Of a stretch of DNA of 64,000 nt, positions 11,100 through 22,149 are shown piece after piece. Source of the stretch: Dryas octopetala (Eukaryota; Streptophyta; Magnoliopsida; Rosales; Rosaceae). The DNA lies in NCBI GenBank assembly GCA_963921425.1, contig OY992832.1:31391475-31455474 (forward strand), read 5' to 3'. Made by a program: the position numbers and the translations under genes. Below the pieces are notes generated by a model. That model was not told the origin of the DNA, made no database searches, and saw only the letters and a program-made list of their open reading frames with translations. Each line of letters starts with the position of its first letter. The stretch's first letter is position 1.

Positions 11100-13000
11100 T
11101 GCATTTATATTTAGGTATAAGAATGCGATACGATTGTGTTTTCAACGATCTGAACCGTTCATTTTTTACTTCCATACTCAAAGATCATCCTTGCAAAAAT
11201 TTAACTCAATCGAAGATGTAGAAGTTAGGTAACGGTTGTCGAATTGATGAACGATCGTGAGTTTTCTAATGATAATTCAATGGCTAACTGAATTCCGATT
11301 TAGCTGATTTTTTGCAGAGATGATCTTTGAGTATGAACATAGAAAATGAACGGCTCCGATTGTTGAAATCACGTTGTGGTCTTCACAATTATTGAAACGA
11401 TAAGGTTTCAACGAAAAAGTTAATAGAATTATGTTATTCAAGTGTTGAAACCGTTCATTTATATGTAGATGGGCATATATTGATCGTGTTTCCAACGATC
11501 CGAACCGTTCATTTTTTATTTCCCTACTCAAAGATCATCTCTGCAAAAATTTAGCTTAATCGAATATGTAGAAATTAGGTAACCGTGAAATTATTTTATA
11601 TTTGTATATATTTAAAATTATATATATAATTTAGTAATTAAGTTAAAATTTAAAATCCTATTGTATCTTGTTAAGTATACAATCTTATTATAATAATTTA
11701 TTATATATATTTAAATACTAAATATAAATTATAAATTTGTAAAATATGATATTCATTAGGGCATACTTTGGGCGACGAATAAAGTGCTCTTGGGCGACGA
11801 ATATATATATTCCTCGTCTAAGGTCACTTTGGGAGAGGAATTCATATATATATTCCTCGCCCAAAGTGATTTTGGGAGACGAATTCATATTCCTCGCCCA
11901 AAGTGACTTTGGGAGACGAATCTATATATTCCTCGCCCAGAGTCTAGTTCATTTTTTATGTGCATTTATATTTAGGTATAAGAATATGATGAGATCATAC
12001 TTTTAACGATCTGAACTGTTCATTTTTTAGTTCCCTACTCAATGATCATCCTTATAAAAATTTAGCTCAATTGAAGATGTAGAAATTAGGTAACGGTGCT
12101 CAAATTAATGGACGATCGTGGGTTAAATAATGATAATTCAACAACTAGCTGAATTCCGATTTGACTGATTTTTTGCAGGGATGATCTTTGAGTATGAAGA
12201 TAGAAAATGAACGGCTCTGATCGTTGAAATCACATTGTGGTATTCACAATTATTGAAACGACAAGGTTTCAACGAAAGAATTAATAGAATTACACTCATC
12301 AAGTGTTGAAACCGTTCATTTATATGTAGATGAGCATATTTTGATCTTGTTTATAACGATCGTAACCGTTCATTTTTTAGTTCTCTACTCAAATATCATC
12401 CCTGCAAAAATTTAGCTCAATTGAAGATGTAGAAATTAGGTAACGGTGGTCAAATTAAAGAACGATCGTGAGTTTATAATGATAATTCCACGACTAGCTG
12501 AATTCTGATTTGGCTGATTTTTTGCAGGGATGATCTTTGAGTATGAAGATAGAAAATGAACGGCTCTGATCGTTGAAATCACATTTTGGTCTTCACAATT
12601 ATTGAAACGACAAGGTTTCAACGAAAGAATTAATAGAATTATACTCATCAAGTGTTGAAACCGTTCATTTATATGTAGATGGGCATATCTTGATCGTGTT
12701 TACAACGATCGTAACCGTTCATTTTTTAGTTCCATACTCAAAGATCATCCATGCAAAAATTTAGCTCAATTGAAGATGTAGAAATTAAGTAACGGTGGTC
12801 AAATTAAAGAACAATCGTGAGTTTTATAATGATAATTCAACGACTAGCTGAATTCCGATTTGGCTGATTTTTTGTAGGGATGATATTTGAGTATGAACAT
12901 AGAAAATGAACGGCTCTGATCGTTTTTCACAATTATTGAAATGACAAGGTTTCAATGAAAGAATTGATAAAATCGTGATTATATAACATCGTTAAGTTAT
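11100..13000. repeat. Tandem internal repeats of about 360 bp in CACTA element B
   Basis: Recurring blocks contain 'gaaccgttcattttttactt', 'ccatactcaaagatcatcc', 'caaaaatttagctcaat', 'gaagatgtagaaattaggt' and the partly inverse 'gctgattttttgcagggatg', 'atctttgagtatgaagatag'. Copies begin near 11140, 11500, 12000, 12360 and 12700. A separate GGCGACGAA/GAGGAA cluster interrupts them at 11755-11945. No coding potential. Confidence 0.7.
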
Positions 13001-13179
13001 TTTATATTTGTATATATTTAAAATTATAAATATAATTTAGTAATTAAGTTAAAATTTAGAATCTTATCATATATTATTAAGTATACAATCTTATTATAAT
13101 GATTTGTTTTATATATATTTTTGTAATACTAAATATACATTATAAATTTGCAAAAAATGAAATTAGGGTCATAAAAAAT

Positions 13180-13530
13180 AAATTGGACTTTGGGTGAGGA
13201 ATTTATAAATTCATCACCCAAAGAAACTTTAGGCGACAAAATTATTCCTCGCGTAAATTTCTCGCCTAAAGTAACTTTAGGCGACGAATGTGTAAATTCC
13301 TCGCCTAAAGTCACTTTGGGCGACAAATATGTATATTCCTCGCCCAAAGTCTAATTTCTTTTTTATGTGCGAATTTCACTCAAAAAATTGGCGGGGCATT
13401 TCGTGCAAAAAATTTAACACACTTAGGCGACGAATCTGATTTCTTCGCCCAAAGGGACTTTAGGCGACGAATAAAACATTTTTGTCGCCTAAATTCCCTT
13501 TGGGCAACGAAATCAGATTCGTTGCCTAAA
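13180..13530. repeat. Second internal cluster of GGCGACGAA-type motifs
   Basis: Ten or so motif copies in alternating orientation (TTTGGGCGACAAAT, TTCCTCGCCTAAAG, TTAGGCGACGAAT), away from either terminus of the element. They may derive from a nested or duplicated terminus of a related element. Confidence 0.6.
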
Positions 13531-13539
13531 GACTTTTCG

Positions 13540-14160
13540 ATTTTACCTCCCAGATCTGCTTTTCTTCTTCTTCTTCTTCTTTTCTCTTCTTCCTTCTCTC
13601 CCCTGCCATCTCTTCTTCCTCTCCCCTGCTTCAACCCATCTCCCTCCCCGACCACCCATCTCCCACCCTGACCGCCGCCCTCCCCACCGAAACCCACCCC
13701 ACCCACCGAAAAACCAACCCCACCCGCTCCCCGAAACCCATCCCCTGCTTCAACTCAGACCCAACCACCCGCTCCCCGAAACCCAGACCCAACCACTCGC
13801 TCCCTCCCTGACCGCCGATCCCCGCCTAGCCCCAGCCCCAGGCCCGCCCATCCCAGCCCACAGAAACCCCCAGCCCCGCTCAGCCCAGCCCCAGGCCCGC
13901 CCATCCCAGCCCACAGAAACCCCCATCCCCGCCGATCCCCGCCCAGCCCCAGCCCCGCCGTCACTTCGCCGCTGCATCTCTCGCCTCTCCTCTTCGCGGA
14001 TCGCCCAAAACCCACCCCGATCTCTCCCGATCTCTCACCCCCTCCTCTTTCTCTCTCCACGAAACCCTCCCCGGCTTCCTCTTTCTCTCTCCTTCCCCTC
14101 TCCCTGCCGCCTCCCTCAATTCTCATTCCTTTCCCCACTAGCAACCCCACCGGAACCCAG
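13540..14160. repeat. C-rich block with a 52-bp tandem repeat upstream of the tnpA-like gene
   Basis: A pyrimidine-rich run (TTC and CCT repeats) leads into a very C-rich stretch; a unit beginning 'ccagccccaggcccgcccat' is repeated at about 13828 and 13880. Long open frames on the minus strand here follow from base composition and have no recognisable domain. It may be the leader or promoter of the transposon gene. Confidence 0.45.
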
Positions 14161-14654
14161 CTGCTGCAAACCCACCCGATTGTGGGTTTTTGGTGGGTTT
14201 TTTTTTTTTTTTTGGGTGTTTTTTGTTTTTCTGTTTTCTGTGTTTTCTGCTCATTAGTTTTGGCTTTTTTTTTTTTTCAAGGGATCAAGTGCAGGTGGCC
14301 AGGGAAATAATAATACCCAGAGAAATTTTTCAGGTCAGACTTATGACTCTATCGCTGCTTTAATGTTATTTGGCTGGTGATTTTAATTTTTTGTTCTTAA
14401 ATTTGTTTATTAGTGTTGAATAAATTAGTTTAATCTTGATCATTGTTCTTAGGGAAATTAGTTTGCCGATATTTTCTTATGCTAGATAACAAATTAGTTT
14501 TCATATAAAATTAGTTAGTTTTATATGTTTTTTAATTATAAAATTTATTAGGTAGTTTGTATGTAGATTAGTTAGTTTGTTAGTTTTTAAATATAAAAAC
14601 TAGTTTAATTACAAAATATAGATTAATTAGTTTGAGAAATATAATTTAGTTATA

Positions 14655-16177
14655 AGGTGGAAGGCGATAGAGTCAGCTCCCAATGATGTAGTTCAGCCAT
14701 CCTCGAGTACTAGGAGCTCCTCTATGCGACGGAGGGCCCGTTGATCTCACCGTTCTAGTCAGGTCATCGCTTCCGCTTCTGCTTCATCTACTGCGACGTC
14801 ATCCACTGTGACGAGGGGACCATGTAGTGGGTTGAAGTCCTCTCGGATCGTGCGCAGTACTGGGGCGCGGATTCCAGTCATGTGTGTGCAAAACGGCCGA
14901 CGTCCGTTAGATCCTAACGTTGACAGTTTGTTCTCGTACGATGTGGGGGCTATTATCCGTGTCGAGTGCGCCATGGTTGCAACCACTTGGTAAAAATTGC
15001 CGGCAGATATTCAACACAAAGTGATCCGCTCTATCTCAGTGAGTATATAGCTCAATAATTAATTCAAAACGATAAATTTGATCATTCATAACAATCTAAT
15101 ATTTTTTTCAGGTTAACTTTGACATTCAGATGGATGATCCCCTCACCGTCACGTACATGACAGATTTACTCATCAAGTCCTACAGGCAGTGGAAGCACGA
15201 ACTACACGTGTATTTCAAGGGATTTTCGTCGGCAGTTGAGGCATTGGTGAACCCCCCTATGGAGTTGGTAGAGCGGTCTGACCAGTGGCGTTTTTTGTGC
15301 GATCATTTCATGAGTCCGTCGTTTTTGGTACGTTTTATCATTTTAAGACTTTAAAAAATCGATTATTGTTTTGTTATTTTATTATTGTATACATACACTA
15401 ACACATTTATAATTTGCTTAATATTTAACAAAAGAAGTCGGTCGCCAACGCCAGAAACCGGAAAGGGAAGCCGTTTAACCATCATAGTGGTCCGACGCCC
15501 ATCTCATATCGAGTGGAGTCACGACGTCGGGTACGTCATTATTTAATTTAATACATATATATTCTTTAATATTGGTTGGGTCTTTGACAAAATTATTTTT
15601 ATTTTTCAGCGTGAGTCGCAATTCCCGGAGATAGACACTTTCGGGGATATCTATGTTCATCCCGGTTGTGATGCGGCCAAGGCAAAACATGTTAGTTTTT
15701 TATATTTTAATTTTTTTCACAATTTTTTATATTTATTTTTCTAATTGATTACTTGTATATATAACATTTTGAAGGATGAGATGGTGGCCAACTCGAGAAT
15801 ATATTTGGAGAGCTTGGCCGAGCAGCACCCTCAGGGTACTCCGTTGGAGTCGATTCCAGTACCCGATCCCAATGTCGGACTTCGTATTATGATAGACTCA
15901 TTGGGTGTTAGGCCCGGTAAAGAAATACGCGGCATGGGATATGGGCGGATTCGTGATGTTCGATCGATCCTCGTCTTCGTCTTCATCTTCTTCTCAGCCA
16001 TCTGCAGTCGTCGCAGGGTTGTCCGCTCAAGTGAAGAAGTTGCAGGAGGACTTACGAGCTGAGAGAGCGGAGAAGGCGGCGTTGTATGCTGCATTGACCA
16101 AGGCGATACCTGGGTTTGTCCCGCCACCATCTTCTCATCAACCTCCGTCAGATATGAATGATACTGGTTTAGAATAG
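14655..16177 (+). pseudogene. tnpA-like CACTA accessory protein gene (Transposase_24 type), decayed
   Basis: Exons joined by GT-AG introns: about 14655-15038, 15112-15327, 15435-15530, 15610-15689 and 15775-16177. Recognisable parts are NGRRPLDPNVDSLFSYDVG, DQWRFLCDHFMSPSF, NARNRKGKPFNHHSGP, FPEIDTFGDIYVHPG and DPNVGLRIMIDSLGVRPG, then a Ser run and a C-terminal coiled coil (LSAQVKKLQEDLRAERAEKA). This order fits the plant Ptta/En/Spm transposase family (PF03004), which binds subterminal repeats. The first exon has in-frame stops near 14747 (TGA) and 14992 (TAA); the last needs a frameshift near 15955 to reach the coiled coil. Probably inactive. Confidence 0.7.
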
Positions 16178-16324
16178 ATTGACCATTAGGGTTATTACTA
16201 CTTTGTATGGATATTTTGATATATAAATTTATTAATTTTGTTTTATATAGTTTTTGAATAAAGATTTTTTTTAAATATTAAATTCAAATATATAATCTAA
16301 ATAAAAAAAAAAATTTTTAAAATA

Positions 16325-16770
16325 TTTTTAGGCGACGAAATAGTTCGTCGCTCAAACATGCTTTGAGCGACGAACTAAATTATTCCTCGCCCAAATGATG
16401 TTTAGGCGACGAAATTGTTCGTCGCCTAAAATTGTTTTGGGCGAGGAATAGGTAAGTTCGTCGCCCAAAGTGTGTTCTGGCAAGGAAATTAATTATTCCT
16501 CCCCCAAAGCATGTTTAGGCGACGGATAATTTCGTCGCCTAAACATTCGTCGCCCCAAACGGCTTTGGGCGAGGAATCATATGCTTTAGGAGACGAAAAA
16601 ACGCCGTTGGCCAAGGTGTCTTTGGGCGACGAAATTTACTGGTTCGTCGCCCAAACTCTTAGGCGTCATGAATTGGGCGGCCAAATTATTGACGAACTCA
16701 GTTCGTCGCCCAAACTTTTGGGCGACGAAATTCGACTTTGGGAGAGGAACTAGGTTCGTCGCCCAAACCT
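16325..16770. repeat. Right subterminal repeats of CACTA element B
   Basis: About 20 alternating GGCGACGAA / TTCGTCGCC motifs, very similar in order to 610-1095 and, inverted, to 17130-17545. The terminal 180 bp (reading to CTAGGTTCGTCGCCCAAA) is nearly the same in all three elements. Confidence 0.75.
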
Positions 16771-16785
16771 TTTTTTCTTGTAGTG

Positions 16786-17112
16786 ACTTATACCTTATTT
16801 TGCAATTGAGGATGTCACTGTCACTTTCACTTTGTTCCAATTAAGGACTCCAAATTAATGTTTGTCTCAATTAAGGATTTTTCATGAAATTCGTCAGAAT
16901 AACTGTTTAAAATTGATCATGTGACTTGCACATGATCAACTTTTCGGGGCAAATTTGTCCTATCCCACTATTAAAAAATAATTCTAAGAAAATTACAAAA
17001 TAAACTAAAGAAATTAAAGAATATAAAAAAGGCATGGAGCAAACTATATCAAAACAAATGCAGCAAAGTAACAAGACCAGCATCATCGTCAAGATAGAGA
17101 ACCAAATTAAAC
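16786..17112. other. Spacer between two CACTA elements
   Basis: 327 bp of AT-rich sequence with no gene; starts with the ACT duplication of element B. Confidence 0.5.
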
Positions 17113-17129
17113 CACTACAAGAAAAAACA

Positions 17130-17545
17130 GTTCAGGCGACGAACTTAGTTCCTCTCCCAAAGTTAATTTTCGTCGTCCAAAGTATTGGGCGACAAAATGT
17201 GTTTGTCGAGTGTTTGGTCGCCCAAACCATGACGGCCAAGACTTTGGGCGATGAACTTATCATTTTCGTCGCACAAAGCTACCTGAGGAGACGAATTTGG
17301 TTCGTCTTCTAAGGTGACTTTGGGCAACGAACCACATGTTCGTCCCCCAAAGCAATGCTGAGGCGACGAAATTATTTGTCACCCAAACTAATGCTGAGGC
17401 GACAGAATTATTTGTTGCCCAAACATACTTTGGGCGACGAACAATCCGTCGCCTCAACATTGCTTTGAGCGATGAATTGGTGGTTCCTCTCCCAAAGGAT
17501 GTTTAGGCGACAAACAATTCCGTCGCCTAAACCTATTTTATTAAA
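17130..17545. repeat. Subterminal repeats of CACTA element C (biological right end)
   Basis: Alternating GGCGACGAA-type motifs matching, in inverse order, those at 16325-16770. Confidence 0.7.
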
Positions 17546-18000
17546 AAAAATTATTTTTTTTAAATTTAATATATTTTTTAAAATCGTTATCAAAAAACTT
17601 TATAACACAAAATTAATAAATTTATATCCAAATATCCATACAAAGTAGTAACAATTTAATATTATATCCAAATATAATCCATACAAATGATCACTATTGA
17701 CCCCATAAGTCAGTAATATCATTTGCACCAGTGGAGTCTGGCATGCATTGGTCAATGTTCAGTGGTAACACAAACCCAGATACGATCCTGGCTAGCTGGC
17801 CGAACATCTACTCCATCTGATGCACTATACTTCTCTGTTGCGCATAAAATCCACAAAAAATAGTTAAAATAACAGAAAATGAAAAAAAAAAAATTACATG
17901 AGGGCACCGTTTGCAGGTGTTGCTACGTGAGAGGTTTCTGGGTTGGGGGTAGGATTTCTGGTGAGAAAGAGAGAGAGATTTCTGGGTTAGGGTGGGATTT

Positions 18001-18002
18001 CT

Positions 18003-18051
<49 letters not shown>

Positions 18052-18060
18052 AATCAGGTT
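18001..18060. repeat. GA microsatellite within CACTA element C
   Basis: About 45 bp of nearly pure (GA)n near 18009-18050, within a longer purine-rich region (17945-18320) that corresponds to the inverted pyrimidine-rich region of element B. Confidence 0.6.
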
Positions 18061-19671
18061 TGTGGGTTTGTGGGATTTAGGGGGTTTCAGTAAGCCCCGA
18101 GGGTGAGTTTTCGGGATAAGGGAGGAGGGAGGAGAGAGGAGAGAGGAGGACGGGGAGGATGAAGGATGAGGGAGGAGGAGGCGGGAGGATGAGGGAGGAG
18201 GAGGAGATCGAGAGGCTGGGCTGAGTGACAGAGAGATGAGAGAGTTTGAGGTGGATTAAGAGATGAAAGAGTTTGAGAGTTAAGAGAGTTGAGAGATTTG
18301 AGAGTGATCGAGAAACCCAGTGATCTGAGAATAAAAATCACAATACTTTGGGTTACGAACAAGATTTCGTCGCCTAAAGCATCTTTAGGCGAGGTACGGT
18401 GAATTTCGTCGCCTAAAAATGCTTTGGGTGACGAAATCTTGTTCATTGCCCAAAGTTAACGACTTTAGGGCATTGTTTTCCCCTGCAAAAATTTTAGACT
18501 TTAGGGGACGAAGTATTCGTCGCCCAAAGCCATCTTTCGTCGCCTAAACACATTTTTATTAGAGAACCACAATCGTTCATACGTTCGAACTCCGATACAT
18601 AACTTCTACATCTCCAATTGAGTTAATTTTTTAGAGGGATGATCTTTAAGTGGGAAATTAAAAAATGAACAATTCGGATCGTTGAAAACAAGATCAAGAT
18701 ATGAGCTTCTACATATAAATGAACGGTTTCTACACTTGGAAGAATAAAATTCTATTAACTCTTTTCCTTGAAACTTTGTCGTTTCAATAATTTTGAAGAC
18801 CACAACGTGATTACAACGATCAGAGTTGTTCATCATCTATGTTCATACTCAAAGATCATCCTTGCAAAATATCGGTCCAATCAGAGTTCATCTACACTTT
18901 CGATTATCATTATAAAAACCACGATCGTTTATACACCCTAAATGCAAAACTTAACTTCTACATCTCCGATTGAGATAGTTTTTTGTATGGATAACCTTTG
19001 AGTGGGGGACTAGCCAATGATTGGTTCGGATCATTAAAAATACGATAGAAATGTGAGCTTCTACATATAAATACACTTGAAGAGTATAATTCTATTAACT
19101 TTTTCGTTGAAACTTTGTCGATTCAACAATTGTGAAAACTACAGTGTGATTTCTACGATCGGATTCGTTCATTTTATTCGTTTATACTAAAAGATCATCC
19201 CTACAAAAATCGACTAAATCGGAATTCATCTACTCGTTCAATTAGTATTAGAAAATTTACGATCATTCATAAGTTGGAGCATCGTTACCTAACTTCTACA
19301 TCTTCGATTGAGTTAATTTTTTGCAGTGATGATCTTTGAGTGGGGGATTAAAAAATGAATAGTTCGGATTGTTGGAAACACGATCACATCGTATGCTATT
19401 ACGTACATAAAATTGCACACAAAAAAAGGCATTGGGACTTTGGGCGAGGAACTGCAAATTTCATCGCCCAAAGTATAGGCCAAGTACCATTTTGGCGCGT
19501 AATTTGAGATGACGAAGTATTGTCATCGCCCAAAGTCTCTTTAGGTGACGAACGTCGTATTCGTTGCCCAAAGTGGCTTTGGTTGACGAAAATGTTCGTC
19601 GCCCAAGCCTTAATGGGTTTAGGCGACGAATGTTATGGTTCGTCGCCCAAAGCGGATATGTTCTAGTAGTG

Positions 19672-21564
19672 AATAGAAAATAATAAAATTAAAAATAAAA
19701 TCAAACCAAACAACAACAAAAATGTAGACAGGGAATCACCAGAAATTTAAAAAAGCAATATCGAAAGAAAAAAATTGATGAAAATCATCGATATTCAGAA
19801 AGTTGTTTCCTCTTCTTTTCATCCATCCTAAAAGATGTGCAGATAGCAAGACCTTTGATATGAAGGGCGTCGAAGCCGTCGGCGTTTCCTCCCCTCTTTC
19901 TAGCCATAGGCCGCCGATTGTCACACCCCAAAGTGGGGTCTGTCACTTTGAGCATGTGGCAGCACCACATTGGTCATCAACCTTGAGATTGGAACCATCC
20001 CAAAGCCAATGATCAATGTTAGGCTTAATTGACACCAGAGTTTAAAGAAAATATCAAAGTAAAATTTTTTCTTTTAAATGAACAAATACAACTAGCAGAA
20101 GCTTTGCATAAATTGTGAGCTTGTGAGTTTAAAATGAATTCATGAAGTAGAAACATAGACCTTTGCTTTCAAATTAGTGAATAAAGCAACATAGCAAATG
20201 AGAAATTCATTAAACCTTTTAAATGGAAAACCAATTGTAAACATGAAACAAAGTAATGAGTAATGAGCCATTCTAAATCCTTAGAGTATCGAGTCAACAA
20301 ATTTGTCAAAGTTAAAGATAAGATAAAGGTGGAAATATGAAAGAGGTTGTTACACACTCATCCATGCTACAATCCTCTTCACTTGAGAAATGAAATGTTG
20401 GTGGTGTTGGAACTTCTACACTTTGTGACCTATCTCTCCAGCTGCTCCTTCCTCGTTTAGAACTTGTAAGATCCACCAAGCTAACCATAATTAATCCTAG
20501 GGTTTCCTGCACTTGGTAAACTGTGTAAAGGTGAGCATCACCAAAAACAGCTGATCATTTACTCAACTAGTCCAAATCATTTTCCAAACATTTCAAAGTA
20601 GTTTAGATACAGAAGTAAGGCTTTAATAAATAAATTTACCAAACTGGCCAAATTCACAAGCATGTCAAATTGAAAGCATCCAAGCTATTCCAAAAAGTTT
20701 AATCCAATAGAAATCATGCAGTACCACATCAAGAGTGCACTAAAACTAAGTTTGGGGTTCGATTGTGCATGCTACAGATATGAACTAAACCAAGAGATCA
20801 TTTCTTGGTCTCGGGTTGCAATACTAACAGTTTGCATATTTACATAAATATCACATGCATCATGAATCAATTCATGGGATGCAAATACATGTTTAAAAGT
20901 AAAGTACAATTCAATGCGTACCTTTTCTCCATTTCAATGCCCCAAATGAACCAATTCAATATAATGCATATATTTAACTATAGGCAGTTTCACATATGTA
21001 ATTCCAAGTTTATTTCACAATTCACATATACATGCTATAGCAAAAAAGGTTTAACAAGATATAAGCAATGAATTGGATTATCAAACTGAAATCAATCTCA
21101 ATCCGAAACCAAACAGATTACCTAATTTCCAACTTATGCAATATAACTTTTGGTTATTAATCTTACTGGTTTCACAACCTAAAATCAAGCATAATTAACA
21201 AGTGATGGAACCAGTTCAGGTTTCCCTTAGAGTTGTTCCCAATTATGCAACTCCTACTGTTTCATTCTAAGTGTGAGTACATTTCAATTTCATCTTAAGT
21301 TTAAGTCTGTGACCTTCATTCCTTAAGGCAAGTTGAAGTGATTAATATATCTTCTCATATTGTTTTACTTAATACACTAAAGCATGATGTCCAAACCAAC
21401 AATCCATACAAACCAAGGCAGTTGAGACTATTTTTTTTATTAAACAATTGATTCTCCCAAACATGGTAAAGCAAGTTGAAGTCATCAACATGCTTTCACA
21501 TGTTTGATTTTTCTTGAACAAAGTAGGCAGCCTTTACTAAGTGTTTTACAGAGAATCTACCTAG
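19672..21564. other. Unassigned repeat-like sequence left of the copia element
   Basis: No gene recognised. The sequence TGTCACACCCCAAAGTGGGG near 19919 resembles the TGT(C/G)ACACCCC start of some plant Ty3 long terminal repeats, and the stretch to 21564, continued at 26316-27170, may be an old repeat into which the copia element inserted. This is a weak suggestion; I cannot see paired ends. Confidence 0.25.
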
Positions 21565-21843
21565 TCAAGAGTATTTGAAAATATAATAGAATTGTAATGC
21601 CTCAGATGATTGAGGACTTACTGTCTAGATTGTATATAAAGTGTAGAGGGAGTTACAGGAGTTATAAGACAATAAAGGGGAATAAAGGGAGTTACAGGAG
21701 TTACAAGACAATAAAGGGAAATAAAGAGAGAGTAATAAACACAAGGATAAGTGTGTAAGGAGTTACAGGAGTTACAAGACAATAAAGGGAAATAAAGAGA
21801 GAGTAATAAACACAAGGATAATTATGTAGGTGAACTCTTTTCA
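21565..21843 (-). repeat. 3' LTR of the copia element (279 bp)
   Basis: Matches the other LTR except for one extra 71-bp tandem copy of the segment around 'ggagttacaggagttacaag'. Minus-strand ends are TGA...TGA. Confidence 0.9.
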
Positions 21844-22149
21844 CACCCCCGCAAGCTGAGAGGAGGAGGACGAACTGGCAGCTTAGAGATCAAGTACCTT
21901 AAGCGAGTGGTGGATAACCCTTTAGTAAGAACATCAGCAACTTGATCTTGAGTAGACACATAACAAACATCAAGCTCATTCCGAACCACTTTTTCACGAA
22001 CATAGTGATAATCAATCTCCACATGACGAGTGCGAGCATGAAAGACGGGATTAGATGCCAAAGAAATAACATTAATATTGTCACACCATAACCGAGGGCA
22101 TTTAAGATACAAATGGAGATCTTTAAACATGGAACGAAACCATGATAAG

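Larger units (their letters stand above)
10653..16785 (+). mobile_element. Complete CACTA element B with ACT target-site duplication
   Basis: Left end CACTACAAAAAAAAAAAG at 10653; right end TTTTTTTCTTGTAGTG finishing at 16785. The bases flanking both ends are ACT (10650-10652 and 16786-16788), the 3-bp duplication expected for CACTA transposons. Order inside: subterminal repeats; a 1.9-kb array of about 360-bp internal repeats interrupted by further GGCGACGAA clusters; a C-rich block; a tnpA-like gene; AT-rich tail; right subterminal repeats. No sequence for the large TNPD-type (Transposase_21) protein is seen, so it probably depends on another element for movement. Confidence 0.88.
17113..19671 (-). 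mobile_element. CACTA element C, internally deleted relative in reverse orientation
   Basis: Begins CACTACAAGAAAAAACAG at 17113, which is the biological right end by similarity to elements A and B, and closes with TTCTAGTAGTG at 19671. Flanking triplets (AAC and AAT) differ at one base, so the target duplication is imperfect or one end is displaced. Contents, right to left on the minus strand: subterminal repeats, then (18560-19400) the same 'gaaccgttcatt / agatcatccttgcaaaa' internal repeats as element B, a GA-rich block, a relic of the tnpA-like 3' end (17690-17830), AT-rich tail, and right subterminal repeats (17130-17545). No intact gene. Confidence 0.7.

Noticed and set aside
13380-14150. 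Gly/Arg-rich open frames on the minus strand of CACTA element B
   Set aside because: Compositional; tandem 52-bp repeat, no domain, and opposite to the direction of the tnpA-like gene.
20312-20512. Small minus-strand frame with SSKRGRSSWRDRSQS as a gene
   Set aside because: No recognisable domain, no splice context, in repeat-like DNA.
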